NCBI GenBank assembly: GCA_963677085.2
Contig: CAXXFH010000004.1
Location: forward strand, 868,001-932,000
Direction of reading: 5' to 3'
DNA length: 64,000 bases
From: G963677085 sp963677085
Lineage (GTDB): Bacteria > Planctomycetota > Planctomycetia > Pirellulales > Thermoguttaceae
Shown: positions 25,894 to 34,507 of the stretch, piece after piece
Layout of the letters: each line of letters begins with the position of its first letter
Numbering within the stretch: position 1 is the stretch's first letter
Position numbers and translations under genes: made by a program
The notes under the pieces: model-generated
The model's database searches: none
The model's input: the letters and a program-made list of their open reading frames with translations, nothing else
What the model was told of the DNA's origin: nothing

Positions 25894-27072
25894 ATGCGAC
25901 GACGTGAGTACGGCTTGACATTTGCCGCAGCGACCTCAATCGCCTTGCTCATGGCGATGTTCGTACTTCTGGCGATGTCGCCAAGCCGGCCAGCGTTTGC
26001 CCAAGACGCGATCCCCGCCTCGCTTCAACAACGCAGTGGGATGTCGCCCCAAGAGCAGGCCCGACTCCGCGAAACGCTTACCCACAACGTCTCGATTCTC
26101 GAAGCCCAGGCGGCCGTGGTCAAAACGGTGGCCAAGCTCATCGGCCCGGCCGTGGTCCACATTGAAGCCGATGTGACCAAAGAGCCGCGTACTACCTACG
26201 AACAAGGCCGTAAGGTCGAAGAGGCCGGCTCAGGCGTGATCGTACGTCTAGGGGACAGGGATTACGTACTTACGAATCGCCATGTCATCGAGAAGTCGAC
26301 TCCTGAGGGAATCAAAATCAATCTGGCCGATGGCCGACGGCTGCACCCGATCAAGGTGTTAACCGACCCCGACACCGATGTGGCGGTAATGGCCGTCGCC
26401 GCTCCGCACCTGGTGACCGCTGAAATCGGCAACAGCGAAAAAGTCGAGATCGGCGACTTCGTGCTGGCCGTGGGAAGCCCCTTCGGTTTGAGCCATTCGG
26501 TAACCTTCGGCATCATCAGCGCCAAAGGACGGCGCGATCTGCGGCTGGGCGACTCTTCGGTACGTTTCCAGGACTTCATGCAAACCGACGCCGCGATCAA
26601 TCCCGGCAACAGCGGCGGTCCACTGGTAAATCTCCACGGCGAGGTCATCGGCATCAACACGGCCATCGCCAGCAACTCGGGCGGCAATGAAGGAATCGGC
26701 TTCTCGATCCCGATTAACATGTTCATGATCATCGCCGAGCAATTGATCGAACATGGCAAAGTCACCCGGGCGTTTCTGGGTGTGAACCTCGATGCACAGT
26801 TCGGGCCCGGTGCTGCGGCGAAGTTGGGCCTGCCGTGCCCGACCGGGGCACACGTGACCGGAATCACCAAGGGAGCACCGGCCGAAGCGGCCGACATCCG
26901 CGTGGGCGATGTGATCCTCGAATTCAACCATATCCCGGTCGACGACGATGCCCATCTGGTGAATCTGGTTAGTCTGACCAAGGTCGGCACGCGCGTGCCC
27001 GTGCTCGTTTGGCGGGAACAAAAGCCGAAGACCATCGAGGTGGAAGTAGGCGACCGCAGCAAGTTCCAGTAA
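25894..27072 (+). CDS. HtrA/DegP-like serine protease with one PDZ domain
   Basis: 392 aa from ATG 25894; the frame is open to 25795, so the start is uncertain. A signal or anchor helix (about 8-28) is followed by AFAQD, a possible cleavage site. The catalytic triad is H130 (LTNRHVIE), D162 (DPDTDVAVM) and S240 (NPGNSGGPL). One PDZ domain lies at about 290-385. HtrA proteins degrade or refold damaged envelope proteins. It is convergent with trmB, whose stop is 5 bp away. Confidence 0.92.
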   Translation: MRRREYGLTFAAATSIALLMAMFVLLAMSPSRPAFAQDAIPASLQQRSGMSPQEQARLRETLTHNVSILEAQAAVVKTVAKLIGPAVVHIEADVTKEPRTTYEQGRKVEEAGSGVIVRLGDRDYVLTNRHVIEKSTPEGIKINLADGRRLHPIKVLTDPDTDVAVMAVAAPHLVTAEIGNSEKVEIGDFVLAVGSPFGLSHSVTFGIISAKGRRDLRLGDSSVRFQDFMQTDAAINPGNSGGPLVNLHGEVIGINTAIASNSGGNEGIGFSIPINMFMIIAEQLIEHGKVTRAFLGVNLDAQFGPGAAAKLGLPCPTGAHVTGITKGAPAEAADIRVGDVILEFNHIPVDDDAHLVNLVSLTKVGTRVPVLVWREQKPKTIEVEVGDRSKFQ

Positions 27073-27076
27073 TCGG

Positions 27077-27724
27077 CTATGTCGTCTTCTTGCGGAACTC
27101 GGCCCGATAGATCGGTAAATCGTGCATCCGCATGCGGCGCTCAAAGTGGGTACGGTAGTCCAAGTCGTGCTCGGGATCCGATTCGGGCACATCAAACGGT
27201 CCCTCAAGCGTGGTGTGCTCGGCCAGCACTTCCAGTGCGCTATGGAAATACTCTTGCACATCCGTCCAGAAGTGAAGCGTACAACCCGGCTTGAGCGTAC
27301 GCTCGATATCTTTGACCAGCGCGTCTTGCATCACGCGACGCTTCTTGTGGCGTTTCTTCCACCAGGGATCGGGGAAGTAGACATGCACGCCAGCCAGGGT
27401 ATCGCTGGGGACTAGTTCGGCAAATACGCGCAGCGCGTCGCCAGCGACGACCTTCCCGTTGGTTAATTCGTGCTTCGCCAATTCAGCCGCGGCAAACTGG
27501 GCATACTTCTTGGCGATCTCAATACCGAGGTAATCCATTTCGGGATGAGCGGCGGCGGCCGAGCACAGAAAGAGGCCCTTGCCGGAGCCGATTTCGATCT
27601 CCAACGCGGCATCACGCCCGAACAGTTGGCCGCTACACAAAGGCGACGGAAGCTCGTCGACCGTGTACAAGTAGTTCGAAAGGTCGAGTGACGGATCAAC
27701 TTTGCGAAGTGCACGACGTCCCAT
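27077..27724 (-). CDS. trmB: tRNA (guanine-N7-)-methyltransferase TrmB
   Basis: 215 aa from ATG 27724; an upstream ATG at 27739 would add five residues. The SAM loop EIGSGKG is at 44-50 and the family signature PDPWWKKRHKKRR follows near residue 119. It methylates G46 in the variable loop of tRNAs. It lies downstream of the rhomboid gene on the same strand (20 bp). Confidence 0.95.
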   Translation of the reverse strand: MGRRALRKVDPSLDLSNYLYTVDELPSPLCSGQLFGRDAALEIEIGSGKGLFLCSAAAAHPEMDYLGIEIAKKYAQFAAAELAKHELTNGKVVAGDALRVFAELVPSDTLAGVHVYFPDPWWKKRHKKRRVMQDALVKDIERTLKPGCTLHFWTDVQEYFHSALEVLAEHTTLEGPFDVPESDPEHDLDYRTHFERRMRMHDLPIYRAEFRKKTT

Positions 27725-27744
27725 GGTAATAGCACACAAAAATT

Positions 27745-28554
27745 TCAGGCAACTTCTTCTTGAGTTTCAAACCGATTACGGCCCCGATGCCGTGGCGGAC
27801 GAATAACGCTGCAAAGCAACGGCATGAGCACGAGCCCCGCCAGGAATCCGCCGACGTGGGCCCACCAAGCTACGCCAGCCGCCAGTTCATTTTTCAGGGC
27901 CTGGGTACCGGAAAGCAATTGTCCTACGAACCACACACCCAATACCAGCAGGGCCGGCAAATCGATGATCGTAATGAAAATGAACAAAAATACGAGCGTG
28001 TGGATCCTCGCCCAGGGCCAAGTGATTGCGTAAGCGCCCAACACCGTGGCCACGGCCCCACTGGCACCGATCACCGGCACCAGGCTCCCCGGATTGGTCA
28101 ACCAATGACAACCGCTGGCGATGATCCCCCCGAGCAAATACACGCACAAGTAGGCCACATGCCCGAGGCGGTCCTCCACATTGTTTCCAAACACCCACAA
28201 AAACCACATGTTGCCCAGCAGGTGCATCCAACTGCCGTGCATGAACATGCAGGTAAACAGCGAAGCCACGATTTTTCGCGGAGCCGGATCGAGCTGCATC
28301 TGCTCGCGCACCCGAATCGGTCGACCATTGAAGGGATGACGTACAATGCGTTCGACGGGCACCACAATTGGTCGAGGATTGCGTAACTGAGCAATTCTTG
28401 CCGGCACAAAACCTCGGCGGTAGGCCGCGACCTGCTGTTGCGTGTCTGACAATCGCGTCATTTGCACGAAGGCAACCACATTGACCACAACCAGCCCCAC
28501 CGTAATGATCGGCATACGTACGGTGGGGTTGTCGTCGTGGAACGGAAAAAGCAT
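27745..28554 (-). CDS. Rhomboid family intramembrane serine protease
   Basis: 269 aa from ATG 28554; the longer frame to 28650 would translate repeat R2. The rhomboid hallmarks are complete: HGSWMHLLGNMWFLWVFGN (106-124, oxyanion Asn115), catalytic Ser165 in GASGA and His233 in AHVGGF. Six to seven membrane helices are expected. An insert between TM1 and TM2 (about 35-90) is rich in Arg/Pro. It cleaves membrane-spanning substrates; targets unknown. Confidence 0.9.
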   Translation of the reverse strand: MLFPFHDDNPTVRMPIITVGLVVVNVVAFVQMTRLSDTQQQVAAYRRGFVPARIAQLRNPRPIVVPVERIVRHPFNGRPIRVREQMQLDPAPRKIVASLFTCMFMHGSWMHLLGNMWFLWVFGNNVEDRLGHVAYLCVYLLGGIIASGCHWLTNPGSLVPVIGASGAVATVLGAYAITWPWARIHTLVFLFIFITIIDLPALLVLGVWFVGQLLSGTQALKNELAAGVAWWAHVGGFLAGLVLMPLLCSVIRPPRHRGRNRFETQEEVA

Positions 28555-28595
28555 GGCACGATTCAGATCGACGAGGCAGCCTAGGGGGAACGCCG

Positions 28596-28647
28596 GAGTG
28601 CCATGGGCGGCTTGCCCACCCTTACGAGTCGGGTGCCATGCACCCGA
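28596..28647. repeat. R2 palindromic repeat, partial
   Basis: GTGCCATGGGCGGCTTGCCC ... GGGTGCCATGCACCC, just upstream of the rhomboid start. Confidence 0.5.
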
Positions 28648-28654
28648 CAAGTCT

Positions 28655-28792
28655 CAATGACCAAATCGCAATGACCAATGAAATCCCAATTCCCGAGTCT
28701 CAATCACTGGTTCCGCACCGTCACGTGATCTCGACGTTTGGTCATTAGAACATAACGCTTCCTTGGTCATTGTGGTTTGGGCCTTGGGCATT
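28655..28792. repeat. R7 repeat (TGGTCATT type)
   Basis: CAATGACCAAATCGCAATGA on the left and CTTGGTCATTGTGGTTTGGG on the right form an interrupted inverted repeat. A short copy at 62363-62402 carries TTGGTCATTGCAGCTTGGTC. The repeat fills the gap between the rhomboid and FabZ-like genes. Confidence 0.6.
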
Positions 28793-28851
28793 CACTACGC
28801 TATCAGCTTACCCACGTAGCCGTGGGCATGGCCCCCAACCTGCAATTTCGA

Positions 28852-29358
28852 TTAGGAAGGCTCGGCGTTGATTTGGTCGACCGGCAGAGCCGCCCCTTTG
28901 AGCACCCCTTCGCACACCAGATTCTTGTCGACGAAGCATTGGAACTCGCAGGTCATCATACCGCGGCGCACCTTCAACAGGCGACAGACAATAACGAAGC
29001 GGTCTCCCGGACGCACCACGCCACGGAAGCGAACCTTTTCCAAACCGCCGAAACCAACGATGCCCTCGAGCAGCTTGTGACGACCGCAGTAGAAGCTGGC
29101 CAATTGGGCGGCCGCTTCACACATAATTACGCCCGGCATCAGGGGCATACCCGGCATATGGCCGCGGGTCCAGAACTCGTCCTCGGTGAGGTCTTTGTAC
29201 CCCACGATCGCGTGCTTTTCGAGGTCTTCGTGGCAGATCGCCGACAATTGCTCCATCTCGTGACGCTGGGGATTAAATCGACGGATCTCCTCGATATCGG
29301 CGATGACGTTATCGAGGTCCACGACATTGAGATCGATAATCTGAGGTATCTTGGGCAC
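28852..29358 (-). CDS. FabZ-like 3-hydroxyacyl-ACP dehydratase
   Basis: 168 aa hot-dog fold. The catalytic His67 (TRGHMPGMPLMPGV) and Glu81 (MCEAAAQLA) match the FabZ active site pair. It would dehydrate 3-hydroxyacyl-ACP in fatty acid synthesis. The N-terminal 45 residues (DLDNVIADIEEIRRFNPQRH) are longer than in FabZ proper and may reflect a specialised paralogue. It stands alone, without other fab genes. Confidence 0.82.
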   Translation of the reverse strand: MPKIPQIIDLNVVDLDNVIADIEEIRRFNPQRHEMEQLSAICHEDLEKHAIVGYKDLTEDEFWTRGHMPGMPLMPGVIMCEAAAQLASFYCGRHKLLEGIVGFGGLEKVRFRGVVRPGDRFVIVCRLLKVRRGMMTCEFQCFVDKNLVCEGVLKGAALPVDQINAEPS

Positions 29359-29472
29359 GCCTAACTCCTTAGCACACGTATTTCAGTGCGGCACGGCCGC
29401 AACCAAAGCAACAGATTCGCGGTTCAGGATTTCGTGGCAAACGTCTTCCCTGAATCCTGATCCCTGAACCCG

Positions 29473-29577
29473 AAGGACGGGCCGAAAAAACAATTCACCG
29501 TTTTCCAAGGCGAAACCCGAGGGCCATCACGAAGCACGGCCCGGCAAATCGGCAAGCTGTTCGTCGGTCGGTCGTAA
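29473..29577 (-). repeat. R1 dispersed 105-bp element, inverted copy
   Basis: Reverse complement of the R1 unit: AAGGACGGGCCGAAAAAACA at the left end, CGTTTTCCAAGGCGAAACCC inside and GTCGGTCGGTCGTAA at the right end. Exactly 105 bp, as in the two plus-strand copies. Confidence 0.75.
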
Positions 29578-29685
29578 GACCATTGCAAGTAGCGTGTTAC
29601 GGCCCATCGGCCATGCATTTCGCCACGCTATTGACAAGCGATGCCAAATTCACAAGCAATGCCAACGTGACACCGTAGTCGCCAA

Positions 29686-29784
29686 TCAGGTGCGGACTAC
29701 CTGACGCTTGGCCTTGCGAGCCTTGCTCGAGGCAGGCCGCTTTCCGTGGTTCGCTTTCTTCACCTTGTGTCCTGGCTTCGACAT
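29686..29784 (-). CDS. Tiny basic protein, 32 aa
   Basis: ATG 29784 to TGA. The product starts MSKPGHKVKKANHGKRPASS and ends KARKAKRQVVRT; 14 of 32 residues are Lys, Arg or His. An SD-like AGAGGGAGA sits about 8 bases upstream of the ATG. The size and charge resemble small ribosomal proteins such as bTHX or a nucleic-acid-binding peptide, but no firm family can be named. I believe similar peptides occur in other planctomycetes; this needs a search. It stands alone between repeats. Confidence 0.65.
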   Translation of the reverse strand: MSKPGHKVKKANHGKRPASSKARKAKRQVVRT

Positions 29785-30000
29785 ACCTGAATCTCCCTCT
29801 CGTGATGGGTGGTCGATTGTGGATTAATGAGTTTTCGGATTACTCGCCGTGGGTATCTTCGTAAGAAGTAAGCTACTGAGTTTACCATTCTGCCGAGGGA
29901 TTGTGAACCCGCGACCTTTCTCTCTTGCCAAGCACCCCCTCGCAAGAGCCGTTTCCACACTGCGAGCCAAGTGCTTTATCAACTCCTTAGCCAGAGATCG

Positions 30001-30093
30001 CGTGCCAGGGACAGCTTACCCGCCCTCGCCAAATCAGAGGCAGAAAAGCTGCCCCTGGCACCCGAACGGCAAACTCGCTATGGACAGACCACT
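30001..30093. repeat. R2 repeat with right terminal inverted repeat
   Basis: CGTGCCAGGGACAGCTTACC ... CTGCCCCTGGCACCC, followed by ATGGACAGACCACT (30080-30093), which is the right end of the MITE-like unit at 45011-45130. The left terminal repeat is missing. Confidence 0.65.
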
Positions 30094-30178
30094 AGCGAGA
30101 TTAGCCAATCGGGCCGCCACCGTCACGTCCAGCAGGCGGTTACCGAGACTCGACGCCGGGTAGAGAGAATCCCCCCGC

Positions 30179-33055
30179 TCACCGGTGCTCATCACGAGCA
30201 GAGCCAACCCGGAGCGAGCGATCCTGGGGCGTGGCAAACCTGCTGGTGCCCGGGTGGTGTGCCTCGTCCCAACGATGAATCTTTCGTCCACCGGGATCCA
30301 ATCGCTCTGCAAGCGACGTACCGTCCGCCTCGGTATCGAAGGCCTCGGTATCTAAGGCCTCCGTATCGGAGAGACCATCGGCACAGTGCCGGCTCATCCA
30401 GGCCAACAGGGCCGGCAGAATTACCAGCGAGGAAAACAGACAACAACTCACCCCGAGGGTCAATACGCGTCCCAGGCTTTGTAGCCCTCGATGGCTTGCG
30501 ATCATGAGGCTGCCAAAGCCCACCATCGTTGTCAACGACGTAATCACTACCGCGCTGGCAGTCGAGGCGCTCATGCGATAGCGGCCCGTCTGGCGGCGGA
30601 AGTCGTGAACCACGTGAACACCATCGTCGACTCCAATGCCCAAAATCAACGGCAAGACAATCATATTGGCCGGATTCAGAGGAATGCCCAGGTAACCCAG
30701 CAACCCGAACAGCTGCAACACCCCCAGCCCGAGTGGCACAATGGCCAACAGCGTGTAGCGCACACTTCGGAAGTCGAGAAAGAGCACCAGCAGGATGGCG
30801 ACCAAGGCATACCAGGCGGCCTGTTCGTAGCTTCGCTTCATCTGCCGCGAGGCTTCGTAGGTTTGCAGCGGGTTGCCGGTCGCCCGGGGATCGACGCTCC
30901 GCACATCCTGGACGAATTTCTCCATCGCCGCCATGTTCCAGATATCGCCCTTGGCGTAAATCTTCAGCAGATAGCGCCCGTCTTGCCCGACGAATCGGGT
31001 AACCAGGCTTTCGGGCAAATCGGCCAGCCGCGGCGGTTCCGGGTTGGCCATCGCCCGAAGCATGTGCAACCGGCTGAGCAAATCACCCGCCATGCGTTGC
31101 TGGAAATCGGACAGCCGGCCGTAGCACTCCGTCATGGGAGTGCACCGCAACATGTGGCGGATCTGCTCCAGTTGTCGTTGGGTGCGTTGCGTGTGGGGAT
31201 TGTCGGCAATCAATGCCTGGGTCTGTGCGATTGCCCGTCCAAGATCCGCCGGAGGATCGACCGGAATACGAGGAGGCCCCTCCGGAAGGCTTGCCATCCG
31301 CGCGTAAATTCGCTCGATAACCGGGCGTTTTTGGGCGTGGTCGACGGGAAAGAATTTGGCAATGTCCACCACTTTCTCGACCGAGTCGAGGGCCTGGAAC
31401 TGTTGTTTCAACGTCAGAAGTTGCTCGGGACTTTCGGCGATCGACAGGGCATACCACACGCTCTGATCGGCGTCGCTGAGGAGCTTCTTTTCCAGTTCGA
31501 CGCTCTCCAGACCGTCTGGCTGCAAATTCAGCAGATTGTGGTCGTACCAGAGTTGCGACATTCCCGTGCCAACCATCAGCGTTCCGGCCAAGGTTACGGC
31601 CAACAGCAGCCGCGGACGCCGGAAAAGGGGTTGCAGCCAGCCATGGATATCTAAGGGAGCCGGCAGGTTTTCGCCCGGCCGTTTTCCATCGGAAAGATGA
31701 ATCATGGCCGGCAACACCGTGAAGGCCGCCACGCAACACAAGACGATGCCGCCGCCGGCAATAATTCCCAGTTCGGCCACGCCGGTGAATTCCGTCAGCC
31801 CGGCCGTACAAAAGGCAATCGCAGTCGTGATAGCACCAGTGAAGATGCCCGGCCCTACGCTTTGGGAAGTCTTGATCAGGGCCTCGTCGCTGTGGCGTAT
31901 CGTTCCGCGAAGTTGCAGATAGCGTGCGGCGTAGTGGATCCCGAAGTCGATCCCTAAGCCAATCAGGATGACACCAAACGAGATACTGAGGATATTCAGG
32001 TGGCCCACGGTCATCGTGATGTAGCCAAACGACCAGGCCATGGCCAGCAGCAAAGCGGCGACCGTCACCAACGGATGACGTAATCCCCCGAACCCAGCGA
32101 TGAACAAACAGGCCACCCCCACCAACGACAGCAAGCTGGCCTCCATCATCGAGACCTGGCTGATGCGCATCTCGTCGTTTTCCATCACCGGCAAACCGGT
32201 CAGGCCGATTTTGATCTCCGGGCACTCATGCTGGTAACGTTGTTCGATGTCGCGGATCAGGCTGCGGAGTTCGTCGATCGCCGCGCTACCCTGGGTGAAA
32301 CTTTCCTTGTCGTGCTTGGCCAGCCGCAACAACACCAAACCCAGTCGTCCGTCGTCGAACAACAGGTACTCGGAGCTTAGTTCGCTGAGGGTCGACACCA
32401 GACAAGGCATGCCAGGCCAGGGCGATTGATACCGCCCTCGCTCGTACATGGCCGCCTGAAGACTCTCGGCCAACTGGGCCACATCACGTTGAACTGCTTG
32501 TTGAGCCGCCTGCGAGGAAGGGTTGGCGGTGGCTCGAAGCTGCTCAGCCAGCCCTTGAAACAGATGCCCCAGGTTCAAACGACCCCATTGGCCGTGGACG
32601 ATCGGATCCACCCTATCGAGGAAACCCTCGATGGCATACAACTCCCGCTCTTCCAGGTAGTGCAACCCTTTGGAGCGGATCATCGACAGATCGACCTCGT
32701 GCAATACCGCATTGTAAAGGCGGTCGCGCCGGGCCAGTTCCGTGGAAATGGTCTGCAGCACGGGCACCACTTCGTCGCGATTCGCTCCCTCGACGACGAC
32801 CACCACGTCGTCTTCGTCGCCAAACTCGTCGATGTATTCGACCCAGAGGCGATTGAAATTGCTCTCCGAGTCGATCAAATCGAGACGGCTGGTGCGAAAT
32901 CCCAGGCGGGTGGCCGAAAGAAGCAACGCGACCAGCGCGAGCGCAATACTCACCGCGACTGTTGGCACAGCGAAGCGCGTAACCAGTCGGGTAACCCAAC
33001 CCAACGGGTACGCTAAGAGCGACGACTCGGTCGGCGGCTTCCCTTCCGCAGACAT
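30179..33055 (-). CDS. RND/MMPL superfamily exporter
   Basis: 958 aa from ATG 33055 (SD GGAAGG just upstream); the frame opens to 33109. The layout is one N-terminal helix (about 30-48), a large periplasmic domain, five to six helices (about 295-480), a second periplasmic domain (about 520-740) and a second helix bundle with GLGIDFGIHYAARYL and GIGVDDGVHVVHDFRRQ, the repeated RND helix-4 signatures with acidic residues. It likely pumps lipids or hydrophobic molecules by proton motive force. HpnN hopanoid exporters share this layout, and a squalene-cyclase-like gene lies 30 kb away; the link is inference. Confidence 0.85.
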   Translation of the reverse strand: MSAEGKPPTESSLLAYPLGWVTRLVTRFAVPTVAVSIALALVALLLSATRLGFRTSRLDLIDSESNFNRLWVEYIDEFGDEDDVVVVVEGANRDEVVPVLQTISTELARRDRLYNAVLHEVDLSMIRSKGLHYLEERELYAIEGFLDRVDPIVHGQWGRLNLGHLFQGLAEQLRATANPSSQAAQQAVQRDVAQLAESLQAAMYERGRYQSPWPGMPCLVSTLSELSSEYLLFDDGRLGLVLLRLAKHDKESFTQGSAAIDELRSLIRDIEQRYQHECPEIKIGLTGLPVMENDEMRISQVSMMEASLLSLVGVACLFIAGFGGLRHPLVTVAALLLAMAWSFGYITMTVGHLNILSISFGVILIGLGIDFGIHYAARYLQLRGTIRHSDEALIKTSQSVGPGIFTGAITTAIAFCTAGLTEFTGVAELGIIAGGGIVLCCVAAFTVLPAMIHLSDGKRPGENLPAPLDIHGWLQPLFRRPRLLLAVTLAGTLMVGTGMSQLWYDHNLLNLQPDGLESVELEKKLLSDADQSVWYALSIAESPEQLLTLKQQFQALDSVEKVVDIAKFFPVDHAQKRPVIERIYARMASLPEGPPRIPVDPPADLGRAIAQTQALIADNPHTQRTQRQLEQIRHMLRCTPMTECYGRLSDFQQRMAGDLLSRLHMLRAMANPEPPRLADLPESLVTRFVGQDGRYLLKIYAKGDIWNMAAMEKFVQDVRSVDPRATGNPLQTYEASRQMKRSYEQAAWYALVAILLVLFLDFRSVRYTLLAIVPLGLGVLQLFGLLGYLGIPLNPANMIVLPLILGIGVDDGVHVVHDFRRQTGRYRMSASTASAVVITSLTTMVGFGSLMIASHRGLQSLGRVLTLGVSCCLFSSLVILPALLAWMSRHCADGLSDTEALDTEAFDTEADGTSLAERLDPGGRKIHRWDEAHHPGTSRFATPQDRSLRVGSARDEHR

Positions 33056-33569
33056 GATGACCTTCCAGAGTGTGCGCGAATACCATCGGCGGGAGTAAGC
33101 ATCAACCAACCGGTTTCCTTACCGGAGCGGCAAACGGCTACTTCCATGGCGGGCAAAGTAGCACGTGCGGCTTATGGCAATGCCGACACAAAGCCAAGCA
33201 ATACAATTGGAACCAGCTAAGGGCGGCATTCTAGCGAACTCTCTCGACCGCAGCAAGATGAGTTGAAAACGAAATCGCCGTCGTAACCAACACGCTGAAA
33301 ACAAGTTGCGCCGGGTGACGCAGAGAAACAGAACCGGTCTCGCCAAGGTGCAAGGACGCGAAGAGAAGGAAAAATCTCCCGTCCTTTGCATCTTTGCGCC
33401 TTGGCGAGATACTTTTCGACTCCCGTAGCAACAGACAGCCGCCAGGACTACCTAAGCCCCCCTATCCATTGCCCCTCTGCTCGCCGTGCCGTACGATGAG
33501 GGGTAAATAGGGTGGCACACCTCACCCGCGCCGTCTGTCGTTGCGCCACGTAGCACAAACGAACAACGA
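33056..33569. other. 514-bp gap with repeat R6
   Basis: Divergent gap. Apart from the R6 repeat (33339-33409) nothing is recognised, and no convincing promoter is visible. Confidence 0.45.
33339..33409. repeat. R6 inverted repeat (CTCGCCAAGG type)
   Basis: Left arm CTCGCCAAGGTGCAAGGACG, right arm CATCTTTGCGCCTTGGCGAG, about 71 bp. Related copy at 58027-58093. Confidence 0.7.
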
Positions 33570-34211
33570 ATGAAAACACCCACCGCCATCTTTCTCGGTT
33601 CCGTCGCCCTCATCGTGCTCATCGCCCTTGTATGGCGATTTGCCTCTCGGCGTCGTTCACTCCCTTGCCCGGTGTGGTTGCGTTGGCTGGTTGAATTGGA
33701 CAATCCTTTCGCCAAAACCAATCGGGCCGCCTTCATTGTCGAGCATTTGGAACTTCAGCCGGGCATGGCGGTGCTCGACGCCGGCTGCGGCCCCGGGCGG
33801 CTGGCCATCCCGGTTGCGCGGCAAGTCGGCCGACAAGGCAACGTGGTTGTCGTCGATATTCAGCCCGGTATGCTTCAACGGGCACGGCAAAAAGCCCAGC
33901 AAGCGAACCTCGCCAACATCCAGTTTATTCAAGCCGGCCTCGGCGAGGGCAAGCTCGGCCGCGATCAGTTCGACCGCGCTTTGCTGGTAACCGTCCTGGG
34001 AGAAATCCCCGACCGGGAAGCGGCCCTACGGGAGATTTTCGACGCACTCAAGCCCGACGGGATTTTGTCGGTAACAGAAATCATCTTCGACCCCCATTTC
34101 CAGGGCCGCAACACGGTGATCCAACTGGCCACCGCAACCGGGTTCCGGAAAAAAGAGTTCTTCGGCAATCGTATCGCGTATACACTCCACCTCGAAAAAC
34201 CCAATGGTTGA
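33570..34211 (+). CDS. Membrane-anchored class I SAM-dependent methyltransferase
   Basis: 213 aa. An N-terminal membrane helix (about 7-24) is followed by RRR, so the enzyme domain stays cytoplasmic. The SAM motif DAGCGPGR is at 71-78, motif VVVVDIQPGML follows, and then LKPDGILSVTEI. It resembles UbiE/arsenite-type methyltransferases. Substrate unknown; membrane anchoring suggests a lipid or quinone. Confidence 0.75.
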   Translation: MKTPTAIFLGSVALIVLIALVWRFASRRRSLPCPVWLRWLVELDNPFAKTNRAAFIVEHLELQPGMAVLDAGCGPGRLAIPVARQVGRQGNVVVVDIQPGMLQRARQKAQQANLANIQFIQAGLGEGKLGRDQFDRALLVTVLGEIPDREAALREIFDALKPDGILSVTEIIFDPHFQGRNTVIQLATATGFRKKEFFGNRIAYTLHLEKPNG

Positions 34212-34236
34212 CAACGGGCTAAAACGACGACGGCAC

Positions 34237-34430
34237 GGGTGGCACCGATGATTTTCCGCGTTTGAGCTTACCAACCCTGAAAACATGCCCGGAAAATCGT
34301 CGGTGTTGCCTTGGCAACAAGAGGACGGGAACACGTCAGCGAATCGTCTCGTCGCTTCGCGACACCGACGATTTTGCGATCTACTATACAAAGTGCCAAC
34401 ACCTTCTCCGCAAAATCATCGCTGCCACCC
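34237..34430. repeat. R8 nested double inverted repeat, 194 bp
   Basis: Outer arms: GGGTGGCACCGATGATTTTC (34237) and GCAAAATCATCGCTGCCACC (ending 34430). Inner arms: CGGAAAATCGTCGGTGTT (34290) and GACACCGACGATTTTGCG (34361-34378). The four arms are versions of one sequence. It fills the convergent gap before trpD. Confidence 0.7.
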
Positions 34431-34507
34431 GAGTGTGCTTTCGCCACTCGTGGGATTCTTTCCTCTTCACCCGTTTCCCGTTTTTCCTTCTTACACCAAG
34501 AGTCTAC

